From: Pseudomonas sp. R5(2019) | GTDB taxonomy: Bacteria > Pseudomonadota > Gammaproteobacteria > Pseudomonadales > Pseudomonadaceae | NCBI RefSeq assembly: GCF_009905435.1 | Contig: NZ_JAAAMT010000031.1 | Location: 1 to 64,000 of the forward strand | Direction: 5' to 3' | DNA: 64,000 bases | Shown here: one piece after another, positions 17,863 to 26,673 of the stretch | How the letters are laid out: every line of letters begins with the position of its first letter | Numbering within the stretch: position 1 is the first letter of the stretch | Notes under the pieces: model-generated | Databases searched by the model: none | Told to the model about the DNA's origin: nothing | What the model saw: only the letters and a program-made list of their open reading frames with translations | Program-made: the position numbers and the translations under genes

Positions 17863-17997
17863 GGCAAAAAAAACCCCGGACTTCTATGGGGAGGGGGAAG
17901 TTCGGGGTTTAAGGTTCCGGACCGCTAGGGCGGGGTCCAGATATCTGCCAACACTTAACACAACATAGGAGCATTGAAGGGCTTCACCAGCCATTCA
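17863..17997 (-). ncRNA. ersA: ErsA small RNA (Spot 42-position sRNA of Pseudomonas)
   Basis: Between convergent engB and polA the minus strand has an AlgU-type promoter (next entry). It reads through about 134 bases to a strong terminator: stem AAACCCCGAACTTC / GAAGTCCGGGGTTT followed by a run of T. The loop holds a C-rich single strand CCCCTCCCC suited to bind Shine-Dalgarno sequences. The place, size, sigma factor signal and C-rich loop fit ErsA (about 132 nt), known from P. aeruginosa as an Hfq-dependent envelope-stress sRNA acting on algC and oprD. Ends are predicted, not measured. Confidence 0.88.
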
Positions 17998-18002
17998 GTT
18001 AC

Positions 18003-18030
18003 TCTGAGTCGAGCTTCACGGATTTAGTTC
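18003..18030 (-). promoter_or_regulatory. AlgU (sigma-22) promoter of ersA
   Basis: The minus strand reads GAACTA (18030-18025), 17 bases, then TCAGA (18007-18003), close to the AlgU/RpoE consensus GAACTT-N16/17-TCTGA. The predicted start is near 17997. Confidence 0.75.
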
Positions 18031-18134
18031 CCGAGAAGTTTGGAAACTGTTTGCGATAAGGTTGGAAATTTCCGGCACTAATGGCCTGGTGCCTTGAATG
18101 GCTGCGATGGCAAGTCGCAGCCAAAGGCCCGGAA

Positions 18135-20897
18135 TCAGTGGGCTTCGTCCCAGTTTGCGCCAACTCCGACTTCAACCAGCAGCGGCACATCCAGCGTTGC
18201 CGCGCCGCTCATGTGCGGGCGAATTTCCCGGCTGACCTGATCCACCAGGTCTTCGCGAACCTCCAGCACCAATTCATCGTGTACCTGCAAGATCACTTTG
18301 GCATCCAGGCCCGAGGTCTGTAGCCAGCCATCCACCGTCACCATCGCGCGCTTGACGATATCGGCGGCGGTGCCTTGCATCGGCGCGTTGATCGCTGTGC
18401 GTTCAGCGCCTTTGCGCAAGGCCGGGTTCTTGGCGTTGATATCCGGCAGGTACAGGCGCCGCCCGAACAGGGTTTCGACAAACCCTTGCTCTGCCGCCTG
18501 AGCGCGGGTGCGTTCCATATAGCCGAGCACGCCCGGGTAACGCGCGAAGTAGCGATCGATGTAATCCTGAGACTGCTTGCGGTCGACACCGATCTGCTTG
18601 GCCAGACCAAAGGCACTCATGCCGTAGATCAAGCCGAAGTTGATGGCCTTGGCGCTGCGACGCTGATCGGTGGTGACCTCTTCCAGCGCTACACCGAAAA
18701 CTTCGGCAGCGGTGGCGCGGTGCACGTCGAGGTTATTGCGGAAGGCGTGCAGCAGGCCTTCGTCCTTGGCCAGGTGGGCCATGATCCGCAATTCGATCTG
18801 CGAGTAATCCGCTGCCAGCAACTTGTACCCTGGCGGCGCAATGAAGGCCTGACGAATACGCCGCCCTTCGGCGGTACGGATCGGGATATTTTGCAGGTTC
18901 GGGTCACTGGAGGACAAACGACCCGTTGCCGCCACGGCCTGATGGTAAGAAGTGTGGATTCGCCCGGTACGCGGGTTGATCTGCTCTGGCAGGCGGTCGG
19001 TGTAGGTGCTCTTGAGCTTGCTCAGGGAGCGATACTGCATCAGCACCTTGGGCAGCGGGTAATCCTGCTCGGCCAGTTCCGCCAGCACCGCTTCGGCGGT
19101 CGAGGCCTGCCCCTTGGCGGTTTTGTTGAGGATCGGCATGCCGAGCTTTTCGTAGAGGATCACGCCCAGCTGCTTGGGCGAACCGAGGTTGAATTCCTCA
19201 CCGGCGATCTCGAACGCCTCACGCTCGAGCGCGACCAGCTTGTCGCCCAACTCCACGCTCTGAAGCCCCAGCAGGTTGGCATCGACCAGGGCGCCCTGGC
19301 GCTCGATCTTCGCCAGCACCGGCACCAACGGCATCTCGATGTCGGTCAGTACCGACTGCACGCTTGGCGTCTTCGCCAGGCGCTCCTGCAAGGCGTAGTG
19401 AAGGCGCAGCGTGATATCGGCGTCTTCGGCGGCATAAGGACCGGCCTGCTCCAGAGCGATCTGGTCGAAAGTCAGCTGCTTGGCACCCTTGCCGGCGATA
19501 TCCTGGAAGCTGATGGTGGTGTGATCCAGGTACTTCCGGGCCAGGCTGTCCATGTCATGACGGGTAGCGGTGGAGTCGAGCACATAGGACTCGAGCATGG
19601 TGTCGTAAGCGACACCTTGCATATGGACGCCGTTGGCTTGATCACCGCCAATCGCGCAATTTTCCAGGATGTTCATGTCGTATTTGGCGTGCTGGCCGAC
19701 CTTGATCCTGGTCGGGTCTTCCAGCAGCGGCTTGAGCGCCAGCAACACGGTGTCGCGGTCCAGCTGCGCGGGGACGCCCATGTAGGAATGGGTCAGGGGC
19801 ACATAGGCCGCTTCATGGGGCTGCACGGCGAAGGACACACCCACCAACTGGGCCTGCTGGGCGTCGAGACCGGTGGTCTCGGTGTCGAAAGCGATCAGAT
19901 CAGCCGCCTGCAGTTTTTTCAGCCAGGCATCGAAACGGCTTTGGTCAAGAATGGTTTCGTAGTTGACCGCTACCTCGGCCTGGGGCTCTTCAGCTACCAG
20001 TTCCTGCCCGGTGCGTCGGACCTCGCGCTGCAATTCATCGACCCAGCTCTTGAATTCAAGCTCGGTGTAGAGCGCCAGCAAGGCATCACGGTCCGGCTCG
20101 CCACACACCAGCGCATCGACTTCAACGTCCAGCGGCACATCAATCTTGATTGTCGCCAGTTCATAAGACAGGAAGGCCGCCTGACGGTGCTCTTCGAGCT
20201 TGGCTGGCAGGGTCTTGGCGCCACGGATGGCCAGGGTCGGGACCTTGTCGAGGTTGTCGTACAGCTCTTTCAAGCCGCCTTCTACGCCTAGCAGCAGCCC
20301 TACGGCGGTTTTTTCACCGACACCCGGAACGCCAGGAATGTTGTCGACCTTGTCGCCCATCAGCGCCAGGAAGTCGATGATATGTTCGGGACCGACGCCA
20401 AATTTCTCCTTCACACCAGCCACGTCCATCACGCTACCGGTCATGGTGTTGACCAGCGTAATGTGGCCATCGACCAGCTGGGCCATGTCCTTGTCGCCAG
20501 TGGAAATAATCACTGGGCGCCCGGCCGCGGCGCTGCTGCGGGCCAGAGTACCGATCACGTCGTCGGCTTCGACGCCTTCAACGCACAGCAATGGGTAGCC
20601 CAGCGCGCGCACACTTTGGTGCAGCGGCTCGATCTGCAACCGTAGGTCATCGGGCATACTGGGGCGGTTGGCCTTGTACTCGGCGTACATTTCGTCGCGA
20701 AAAGTCCCGCCCTTGGCGTCGAAGACGACCGCGAACAGGCTGTCCGGATACTGCTTGCGCAGGCTCTTGAGCATGTTCAACACGCCTTTGACGGCGCCGG
20801 TCGGCAAACCCTTGGAGGTGGTCAGTGGCGGGAGCGCATGAAAGGCGCGGTACAGGTAAGAAGAACCGTCCACCAGGACGAGGGGTGCTTGGCTCAT
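18135..20897 (-). CDS. polA: DNA polymerase I
   Basis: The 920-residue enzyme has three domains. These are the 5'-3' exonuclease (1-290; GDKDMAQLV and GVPGVGEKTA), the 3'-5' proofreading domain (about 320-510; FDTETTGLD with the DE pair intact) and the polymerase (about 550-920; motif A DYSQIELRIMAHL, motif B KAINFGLIYG, motif C QVHDELVLEV). It removes RNA primers and fills repair gaps. The ATG at 20897 (MSQAPLVLVDG) is preferred over a TTG four codons upstream. The ersA gene lies just after it. Confidence 0.97.
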   Translation of the reverse strand: MSQAPLVLVDGSSYLYRAFHALPPLTTSKGLPTGAVKGVLNMLKSLRKQYPDSLFAVVFDAKGGTFRDEMYAEYKANRPSMPDDLRLQIEPLHQSVRALGYPLLCVEGVEADDVIGTLARSSAAAGRPVIISTGDKDMAQLVDGHITLVNTMTGSVMDVAGVKEKFGVGPEHIIDFLALMGDKVDNIPGVPGVGEKTAVGLLLGVEGGLKELYDNLDKVPTLAIRGAKTLPAKLEEHRQAAFLSYELATIKIDVPLDVEVDALVCGEPDRDALLALYTELEFKSWVDELQREVRRTGQELVAEEPQAEVAVNYETILDQSRFDAWLKKLQAADLIAFDTETTGLDAQQAQLVGVSFAVQPHEAAYVPLTHSYMGVPAQLDRDTVLLALKPLLEDPTRIKVGQHAKYDMNILENCAIGGDQANGVHMQGVAYDTMLESYVLDSTATRHDMDSLARKYLDHTTISFQDIAGKGAKQLTFDQIALEQAGPYAAEDADITLRLHYALQERLAKTPSVQSVLTDIEMPLVPVLAKIERQGALVDANLLGLQSVELGDKLVALEREAFEIAGEEFNLGSPKQLGVILYEKLGMPILNKTAKGQASTAEAVLAELAEQDYPLPKVLMQYRSLSKLKSTYTDRLPEQINPRTGRIHTSYHQAVAATGRLSSSDPNLQNIPIRTAEGRRIRQAFIAPPGYKLLAADYSQIELRIMAHLAKDEGLLHAFRNNLDVHRATAAEVFGVALEEVTTDQRRSAKAINFGLIYGMSAFGLAKQIGVDRKQSQDYIDRYFARYPGVLGYMERTRAQAAEQGFVETLFGRRLYLPDINAKNPALRKGAERTAINAPMQGTAADIVKRAMVTVDGWLQTSGLDAKVILQVHDELVLEVREDLVDQVSREIRPHMSGAATLDVPLLVEVGVGANWDEAH

Positions 20898-20971
20898 GAG
20901 CAGAATCAACCTTTTCGACGGGTCCGGCGCTAGAATGACCGGATCATTGACGACAAAGGGACAAGGTTATC

Positions 20972-21259
20972 ATGCGCACACTCAATCGCCTGTTACTGGC
21001 AGGTCTGATGGCAACCTGCCCGGTCGTGGCGCTGGCCGCAGAAGATGCGCCTTCGGCCGATCCGGATGTCACCATTCGCCAGGAGGGCGACAAAACGATC
21101 CAGGAGTATCGCCAGAATGGGTTTCTTTATGCAATCAAGATCACCCCGAAAAACGGCAAACCGTACTTCCTGGTACGTGCAGACGGCACCGATGCGAACT
21201 TTATCCGCTCCGACCAACCCGACATGCTGATTCCGTCGTGGAAGATCTTTGAGTGGTAA
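20972..21259 (+). CDS. DUF2782 periplasmic protein
   Basis: This 95-residue protein has a signal peptide (MRTLNRLLLAGLMATCPVVALA) and a small beta-rich domain: DVTIRQEGDKTIQEYRQNG, then YAIKITPKNGKPYFLV and DMLIPSWKIFEW. The pattern is that of DUF2782, whose role is unknown. The gene diverges from polA and precedes thrB on the same strand. AAGG is found before the ATG. Confidence 0.85.
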   Translation: MRTLNRLLLAGLMATCPVVALAAEDAPSADPDVTIRQEGDKTIQEYRQNGFLYAIKITPKNGKPYFLVRADGTDANFIRSDQPDMLIPSWKIFEW

Positions 21260-21323
21260 GGTCGCACCTTTCTATCAACCGGGTACTTCGCTGAAGAAGT
21301 GCCATCATGGGCAATTTTTGATC

Positions 21324-22274
21324 ATGTCAGTCTTCACCCCCCTGGCCCGGCCTGAGCTGGAAACCTTCCTAGCCCCTTACGGCCTCGGCCGCCTGCGTGA
21401 TTTCCAGGGGATTGCTGCCGGAACCGAAAACAGCAACTTCTTCATCAGCCTGGAGCAGGGCGAGTATGTGCTGACCCTGGTCGAGCGCGGGCCAGTCCAG
21501 GATTTGCCGTTCTTCATTGAGCTGCTCGATGTGCTGCACGACGCCGACCTGCCCGTGCCTTACGCCCTGCGTACCACCGACGGCATCGCCTTGCGCGAGC
21601 TGGCGGGCAAGCCGGCGTTGCTGCAACCACGGCTGCCGGGCAAGCACATCAAGGAACCCAATGCCCAACACTGCGTGCAAGTGGGCGAGCTGTTGGCGCA
21701 CCTGCACCTGGCAACCCAGCCACGGGTACTGGAGCGCAAGACCGATCGCGGCCTGGACTGGATGCTGGAAGCCGGCACGGAGCTGATGCCGCGCCTGAGC
21801 GCCGAGCAAACCGAACTGCTGAAGGCTGCGCTGGCGGAAATCGACCAAGCCAAGGCGCAGATCCTCGCACTGCCGCGAGCGAACCTTCACGCCGACCTGT
21901 TCCGCGACAACGTGCTATTCGAAGGCACGCACCTGACCGGCCTGATCGATTTCTACAACGCCTGTTCAGGCCCGATGCTGTATGACCTGGCCATCACCCT
22001 GAATGACTGGTGCTGCGACGAGGACGGTGTGATCGAGCACAGCCGTGCCCGGGCCTTGCTGGGTGCCTATGCGGCGCTGCGGCCGTTCACGGCCTGTGAA
22101 GCCCAGTTGTGGCCGATCATGCTGCGCGTGGCCTGCGTTCGATTCTGGCTGTCGCGGTTGATTGCGGCGGAGTCGTTCGCCGGCCTCGACGTGTTGATTC
22201 ACGACCCGAGCGAGTTCGAGGTGCGACTGGCATCGCGCCAGAAGGTCGATATTCCGCTGCCGTTTGCGCTCTGA
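21324..22274 (+). CDS. thrB: Homoserine kinase ThrB (APH-fold type)
   Basis: The 316-residue enzyme phosphorylates L-homoserine in threonine synthesis. It belongs to the aminoglycoside-phosphotransferase fold, not to the GHMP kinases of E. coli. Motifs seen are GTENSNFFI, the catalytic loop NLHADLFRDNVLF and GLIDFYNACSG (metal-binding DFG-like). I chose the ATG at 21324 (MSVFTPLARPELETFL), which gives the usual family length. The Shine-Dalgarno is weak. Confidence 0.93.
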   Translation: MSVFTPLARPELETFLAPYGLGRLRDFQGIAAGTENSNFFISLEQGEYVLTLVERGPVQDLPFFIELLDVLHDADLPVPYALRTTDGIALRELAGKPALLQPRLPGKHIKEPNAQHCVQVGELLAHLHLATQPRVLERKTDRGLDWMLEAGTELMPRLSAEQTELLKAALAEIDQAKAQILALPRANLHADLFRDNVLFEGTHLTGLIDFYNACSGPMLYDLAITLNDWCCDEDGVIEHSRARALLGAYAALRPFTACEAQLWPIMLRVACVRFWLSRLIAAESFAGLDVLIHDPSEFEVRLASRQKVDIPLPFAL

Positions 22275-22297
22275 ACTGAGCGCAAGCTTTTGACTTT

Positions 22298-22381
22298 GTG
22301 GGGGCGCGCTCGCGATGCAGGCGCTGCGGTTTGTCTGTCAAACCGCGCTGAACCTATCGCGAGCAAGCTTGCTCCCACAGG
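22298..22381. repeat. REPIN (two inverted REP units) after thrB
   Basis: A degenerate REP (GTGGGGGCGCGCTCGCGATG, 22299 on) and an inverted REP (TATCGCGAGCAAGCTTGCTC, 22355 on) flank an inner hairpin GCGGTTTG-TCTGT-CAAACCGC at 22325-22345. It lies between the convergent thrB and znuA genes. Confidence 0.85.
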
Positions 22382-22423
22382 GTGTATGCCTGATCCAGAT
22401 TTGCCAGGCCCCAAGGTTCAGTT

Positions 22424-23347
22424 TTAGAGCTGCTCCAGACAACTCGCCAGGTCATTAGCAAGATTCTCCAGCAACCGCGCATAGCCCTTGCCGTCGACTG
22501 GCACGCTCGCCCCCAGGGCGTCGAGTTCGGCCAGCTTCACCGGCAACCCGGCCGTCAGGGTTTCGGCCAGCCGTGGGCGCAAGGGCGGCTCGCTGAAGAC
22601 ACAGGTTTTGCCAACCTGCTGCAAGCGCGCACGCATGGCTGCCACATGCTGGGCGCCAGGCTGGAGTTCTGCCGCCACACTGAACACACCTGTGTGCTTG
22701 AGACCATACGCTTCTTCGAAGTAGTCAAAGGTTTCATGGAAAACAAAGTAGGGCTTGCCCGATATACCGGCGACTCGTGCCTTGAGGCGCTGATCCAGTG
22801 CATCCATCGAGGCGTTGAAGGCCGCCAGGTTGCTTTGGTAGCGCGCAGCGTTCGCAGGATCGGCCTCACGCAGGTCTGCCGCCATACGCGCGGCGATCAC
22901 CCGGGCATTGACCGGGGACAGCCACAGGTGGGCATCCAGGCTGCCGGGGCGATGGTCATGATCGTGGTCCGAAGTTTCTTCTTCGTCATGCGAGTGGCTG
23001 TCTTCGCCAAAGTGACGCAAGTGCAGGCCCGGCAATGTCTGCAGGGCAACGCTTGGCTTGCTGCGGTTTTGCAGCACACGGGGCATGAAGCCTTCCAAAT
23101 CAGGGCCGATCCAGTACAGCAATTCGACGTCACCCACGCGCCGCACATCCGAAGGACGCAGCGCGTAGTGGTGGGGAGATGCACCCGGTGGCAGCAGCAC
23201 TTCCGGGATGCCGACGCCGTCCTGCACAGCAGCGGCGATCAGCTGCAGCGGCTTGATGCTGGTCAGCACCCGGACTTCGGCCTGCGCGGGGCTGAACACG
23301 ACAAGGCTTGCGAAAAAAGCGACAAACAGAGCAAAAAGTCGGGACAC
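22424..23347 (-). CDS. znuA: Zinc ABC transporter substrate-binding protein ZnuA
   Basis: This 307-residue periplasmic cluster-9 binding protein has a signal peptide ending about VFSPAQAE. Zinc ligands are expected in GASPHHYALRP, the LDAHLWLSP segment and VFHETFDYFEE. A charged His/Asp/Glu loop (DSHSHDEEETSDHDHDH, about residues 117-133) is typical of ZnuA. I chose the GTG at 23347 (VSRLFALF); a GTG three codons upstream is possible. It diverges from zur-znuCB across a Zur-type box. Confidence 0.93.
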   Translation of the reverse strand: MSRLFALFVAFFASLVVFSPAQAEVRVLTSIKPLQLIAAAVQDGVGIPEVLLPPGASPHHYALRPSDVRRVGDVELLYWIGPDLEGFMPRVLQNRSKPSVALQTLPGLHLRHFGEDSHSHDEEETSDHDHDHRPGSLDAHLWLSPVNARVIAARMAADLREADPANAARYQSNLAAFNASMDALDQRLKARVAGISGKPYFVFHETFDYFEEAYGLKHTGVFSVAAELQPGAQHVAAMRARLQQVGKTCVFSEPPLRPRLAETLTAGLPVKLAELDALGASVPVDGKGYARLLENLANDLASCLEQL

Positions 23348-23373
23348 GGGGAACACTCAAGGCGGCTGGAACA

Positions 23374-23388
23374 GGTAACATAATAACG
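23374..23388. promoter_or_regulatory. Zur-type operator between znuA and zur
   Basis: GGTAACATAATAACG is an AT-rich dyad close to the Zur box core GTTATA-N-TATAAC used in Gammaproteobacteria. It lies 27 bases from the znuA start and 26 from the zur start. One site could control both directions. Confidence 0.6.
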
Positions 23389-23413
23389 TCTCTCACGGAA
23401 ATCGTCGCCGCCC

Positions 23414-23896
23414 ATGCCTATTACCCCGCTGGCCAACCGTCCCCACGACCATTCCCATTGCGTTCACAGCGCCCTGTCCGAGGCGGATGCGCTGTGCGCT
23501 CGCCAAGGCCTGCGCCTGACCGCATTGCGTCGTCGCGTGCTGGAGCTGGTCTGGCAAAGCCACAAGCCGCTGGGGGCATATGACATTCTCGCGGTGCTCA
23601 GCGAGCAGGACGGCCGTCGCGCAGCGCCGCCCACGGTGTACCGAGCGCTCGACTTTCTGCTGGAGAACAGCCTGGTCCACCGTATCGCCTCGCTCAACGC
23701 CTTTATCGGTTGCAGCCACCCCGAGCATGCACACCAGGGGCAATTTCTGATCTGCCGCGAATGCCACGTGGCCATCGAGCTTGAGCAAAAAACCATCAGC
23801 AACGCGATCATCAGCAGTGCCGAGGCGGTGGGCTTCAGCGTTGAAACGCAAACCGTCGAAGTGGTCGGGCTTTGCTCGAGCTGCCGGGGGGCGTAA
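23414..23896 (+). CDS. zur: Zinc uptake regulator Zur (Fur family)
   Basis: The 160-residue repressor has an N-terminal winged helix (LRLTALRRRVLELVWQSHKP...PPTVYRALDFLLE), a His-rich regulatory site (CSHPEHAHQGQFLICREC) and a final CSSC motif. The two CxxC pairs hold structural zinc. When zinc is plentiful it represses znuABC. It overlaps znuC by one base (TAATG), so it is made with the transporter. An N-terminal HDHSHCVHS stretch adds further possible metal ligands. Confidence 0.94.
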   Translation: MPITPLANRPHDHSHCVHSALSEADALCARQGLRLTALRRRVLELVWQSHKPLGAYDILAVLSEQDGRRAAPPTVYRALDFLLENSLVHRIASLNAFIGCSHPEHAHQGQFLICRECHVAIELEQKTISNAIISSAEAVGFSVETQTVEVVGLCSSCRGA

Positions 23897-24675
23897 TGAG
23901 CACTGCATTGATTCGTCTTGAAAAAGTGGCAGTGACCATCGCCGGGCAAAACGTGCTGGACGATATCCAGCTGAGCGTCGAACCCGGTCAGATCGTCACC
24001 CTGATCGGCCCCAACGGCGCCGGCAAGACCACCCTGGTGCGAGCGGTGCTCGGGTTGCTCAAGCCCACGACCGGCAGCGTCTGGCGAAAACCGAAACTGC
24101 GTATCGGCTACATGCCGCAAAAGCTCCACGTCGACCCGACACTGCCGTTATCGGTGCTGCGCTTTCTGCGCCTGGTACCTGGCGTCGATCGCGCCCGGGC
24201 ACTGGCGGCACTCAAGGAAGTGGGCGCCGAACAGGTGATCGACAGCCCGATCCAGACCGTTTCCGGTGGCGAAATGCAACGCGTGCTGCTGGCCCGGGCG
24301 CTGCTGCGCGAACCCGAATTGCTGGTGCTCGATGAACCGGTCCAAGGCGTCGACGTAGCCGGCCAGGCCGAGCTGTACAGCCTGATTACCCGCTTGCGCG
24401 ACCGCCACCAGTGCGGCGTGCTGATGGTCTCCCACGACTTGCACCTGGTGATGAGCACCACTGACCAGGTGGTCTGCCTCAATCGCCACGTTTGTTGTTC
24501 CGGCCACCCGGAGCAGGTCAGCGGCGATCCGGCCTTCGTCGAACTGTTCGGCAATAACGCACCGAGCCTTGCGATTTATCACCATCACCATGACCACGCC
24601 CACGACCTGCATGGCTCGGTGGTGCTCACCCCTGTTAGCGGACATGTGCACGGAGAACACTGCAAGCATGGCTGA
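23896..24675 (+). CDS. znuC: Zinc ABC transporter ATP-binding protein ZnuC
   Basis: The 259-residue ATPase has Walker A GPNGAGKTT, Q-loop YMPQKLH, signature VSGGEMQR, Walker B LLVLDEPVQGVD and the H-loop SHDLHLV. The C-terminus is rich in histidine (HHHHDHAHD), common in ZnuC and possibly a zinc sensor. It starts at the ATG overlapping the zur stop and ends eight bases inside znuB. Confidence 0.95.
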   Translation: MSTALIRLEKVAVTIAGQNVLDDIQLSVEPGQIVTLIGPNGAGKTTLVRAVLGLLKPTTGSVWRKPKLRIGYMPQKLHVDPTLPLSVLRFLRLVPGVDRARALAALKEVGAEQVIDSPIQTVSGGEMQRVLLARALLREPELLVLDEPVQGVDVAGQAELYSLITRLRDRHQCGVLMVSHDLHLVMSTTDQVVCLNRHVCCSGHPEQVSGDPAFVELFGNNAPSLAIYHHHHDHAHDLHGSVVLTPVSGHVHGEHCKHG

Positions 24676-25450
24676 TTTTCTGTTTTACGCCCTGCTCGCA
24701 GGTTTATCCCTGGCGGTGGTTGCAGGCCCACTCGGCTCTTTTGTGGTCTGGCGGCGCATGGCCTATTTTGGCGACACCCTGTCACATGCCGCATTGCTTG
24801 GTGTGGCGCTGGGTTTCCTGCTGGATGTCAGCCCGGCCATCGCGGTCACGGTCGGCTGCCTGTTGCTGGCAATCCTGCTGGTGACGCTGCAACAACGCCA
24901 GCCGCTGGCGTCCGACACGCTCTTGGGGATCCTGGCGCCCAGCACTTTGTCGCTGGGCCTGGTGGTGCTCAGCTTCATGCATGATGTGCGCATCGACTTG
25001 ATGGGCTACCTGTTCGGTGACCTGCTGGCGATCAGCCCGACCGACCTTGCCTGGATTCTCGGCGGCAGCGCCGGTGTACTCCTGCTGCTGGTGGCCCTGT
25101 GGCGCCCGTTACTGGCGATTACCGTGCACGAAGAGCTGGCGACCGTTGAAGGCCTGCCGGTCGCTGCCTTGCGCATGACGCTGATGCTGTTGATTGCGGT
25201 GGTGATCGCCGTGGCCATGAAAATCGTCGGCGTGCTGTTGATCACCTCGCTGCTGATCATTCCGGCCGCCGCCGCGCAACGCCATGCGCATTCTCCCGAG
25301 CAAATGGCACTGGGCGCCAGCCTGTTGGGGATTTTCGCGGTGTGCAGCGGCCTGGCATTGTCGTGGTTCAAGGACACCCCGGCCGGGCCATCGATCGTGG
25401 TCGCGGCGGCGGTGCTATTCTTGTTGAGTTTCGCGCTGCCTAAACGTTGA
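24668..25450 (+). CDS. znuB: Zinc ABC transporter permease ZnuB
   Basis: The protein has 260 residues with about eight membrane helices of the ABC-3 family. Typical segments are GPLGSFVVWRRMAYFGDTLS near the start, LGILAPSTLSLGLV in the middle and VGVLLITSLLIIPAAAA near the end. With ZnuA and ZnuC it imports zinc. It starts inside the end of znuC, so translation is coupled. An inverted repeat GCAGGGTG-GTTA-CACCCTGC at 25457-25476 follows the stop but lacks a T-run. Confidence 0.95.
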   Translation: MADFLFYALLAGLSLAVVAGPLGSFVVWRRMAYFGDTLSHAALLGVALGFLLDVSPAIAVTVGCLLLAILLVTLQQRQPLASDTLLGILAPSTLSLGLVVLSFMHDVRIDLMGYLFGDLLAISPTDLAWILGGSAGVLLLLVALWRPLLAITVHEELATVEGLPVAALRMTLMLLIAVVIAVAMKIVGVLLITSLLIIPAAAAQRHAHSPEQMALGASLLGIFAVCSGLALSWFKDTPAGPSIVVAAAVLFLLSFALPKR

Positions 25451-25573
25451 GATGAGGCAGGGTGGTTACACCCTGCGACATCAAAACCAGCGGCACAACG
25501 TGAACAGTTATTTTCGAGCCAAAGGACTGGGTGTAGACTTGCTCGTTTTTTGCGCAAACAGAGAGTCGCAGGA

Positions 25574-26287
25574 ATGAAGCCGTTCGCCTCACGTTATCTG
25601 CTCCTTGCCGCGTTTTCTTTTTTGTTGGCCGCTTGCCAAACCAAGCCTGCCGACACTGTCGCCGTTCCTGCCGAGCCCGAGGGCTACCAGCAATTGGCCC
25701 AAAGCATCGCCAGCAGCGAGTTGGCGACCGCAGAAGACCAGTTGGCAGCCCTGCAGGCCAAGACACCCGATGATCCCCGCCTGGTGCAGTACCAGCGCCA
25801 GCTGGCCGAGGCCTACCTGCAACGCAGCCAGATCGTGCTGCAAAAAGGCGACGTCAATGCAGCGGCCACCGCCCTGGCGCGGGCGCGCGTTCTGATGCCC
25901 AAGGCTCCCGCCCTCACCGGCGGCGTCAATGGCGCCATCGCCCAGGCTCGCAAGGCCGAGCTCGAAAAGATTGAAGCAGCGCTTATTGAAGCGGAAGCCA
26001 AGCCGAAGGCCAAGGTCATTGACCCAAGCGCCCCGAGTACTGTGGTTGCGCTGAAAATCAACGATATTGCACAGCTTCGCCAGCAACTGGATGACATTGC
26101 CGCCGATGTAGTCAATTACAACTGCACTGTGGTCTTCCAGGTGCCACGCACCGAAGATTACCCGTGGCTGTCTACCCTGCTTAACAAACGCGTCACTCAC
26201 CGAGACGCCGATTTCGCGTTACAGCAGAGCCGCGAGATTCACCGCAAGTTGCCCGCGCAGATCGTGCTGACCCCCGCTCAACCTTGA
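25574..26287 (+). CDS. Lipoprotein with TPR-like helical repeats (PA5502-like)
   Basis: This 237-residue protein has a lipoprotein signal with lipobox LLAAC (Cys about 19). Helical repeats follow (about 40-150), rich in Ala and Leu with a tetratricopeptide spacing. A C-terminal part (about 160-235) contains VVNYNCTVVFQVPRTEDYPW. No activity is known. The ATG at 25574 follows GCAGGA. It lies between the zinc and methionine transport genes but need not be linked to either. Confidence 0.8.
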   Translation: MKPFASRYLLLAAFSFLLAACQTKPADTVAVPAEPEGYQQLAQSIASSELATAEDQLAALQAKTPDDPRLVQYQRQLAEAYLQRSQIVLQKGDVNAAATALARARVLMPKAPALTGGVNGAIAQARKAELEKIEAALIEAEAKPKAKVIDPSAPSTVVALKINDIAQLRQQLDDIAADVVNYNCTVVFQVPRTEDYPWLSTLLNKRVTHRDADFALQQSREIHRKLPAQIVLTPAQP

Positions 26288-26317
26288 CACAAACCTGATG
26301 CAGGAGCGGCGGTCCGG

Positions 26318-26449
26318 CCTTGGGCGCCGGTTATGCGGTTCAGGCTTCACCGCGTGAACGAAATCGGGAAACTTGATCGCATCCTGGAATGTTATTCCCC
26401 ACCCCGCCTTCAGGGTGTTCTGGTTATCGGCAACCTTCACACCCTGATC
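26318..26449 (-). pseudogene. katE: Decayed catalase remnant (katE, clade 2 large-subunit type)
   Basis: The minus strand encodes pieces of a monofunctional catalase in the right order: DQGVKVADNQNTLKAG, then QDAIKFPDFVHAVKPEPHN, which is the haem-pocket segment of KatE-type catalases. Between them another frame reads GNNIP, the part that normally precedes the second piece. About a hundred residues that should separate the pieces are gone, so at least two deletions have occurred. Sequence on both sides no longer resembles catalase. This is a gene fossil with no coding value. Identification is by remembered family sequence. Confidence 0.75.
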
Positions 26450-26673
26450 AGTTCTGCGCGATGGCGCTCTCAGTAGTGACTGGTGTGCTGTGGCACCGTT
26501 CCATTGAATTGCCCCGCATCCCTCCATGGATTTGCTGTATCGACCACTGATCGCGTTATTCCGCGTTGATTGGACCGATTCGAAATAAATGCTAAGAACC
26601 TCTATACGAACAGGCTAAAATGCGCCCCCGGCTAACCGCTGACCCCATTCATGCGCCCCACAAGGTTCGCTAA
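26450..26673. other. metNIQ upstream region
   Basis: No gene is visible. It should hold the metN promoter. A TAAAAT at about 26617 is a possible -10 but has no good -35. No S-box or MetJ-like repeat was noticed. Confidence 0.3.

Noticed and set aside
17863..17911. Terminator of engB on the plus strand
   Set aside because: The stem is followed by a T-run only on the minus strand; it belongs to ersA.
18375..20291. 638-codon open frame opposite polA
   Set aside because: Antisense to a complete polA with all motifs; composition is that of a shadow frame.
26219..26527. 102-codon minus-strand frame upstream of metN as an intact gene
   Set aside because: It covers the catalase remnant but joins pieces across deletions and reads into unrelated text; it is a pseudogene, not a gene.
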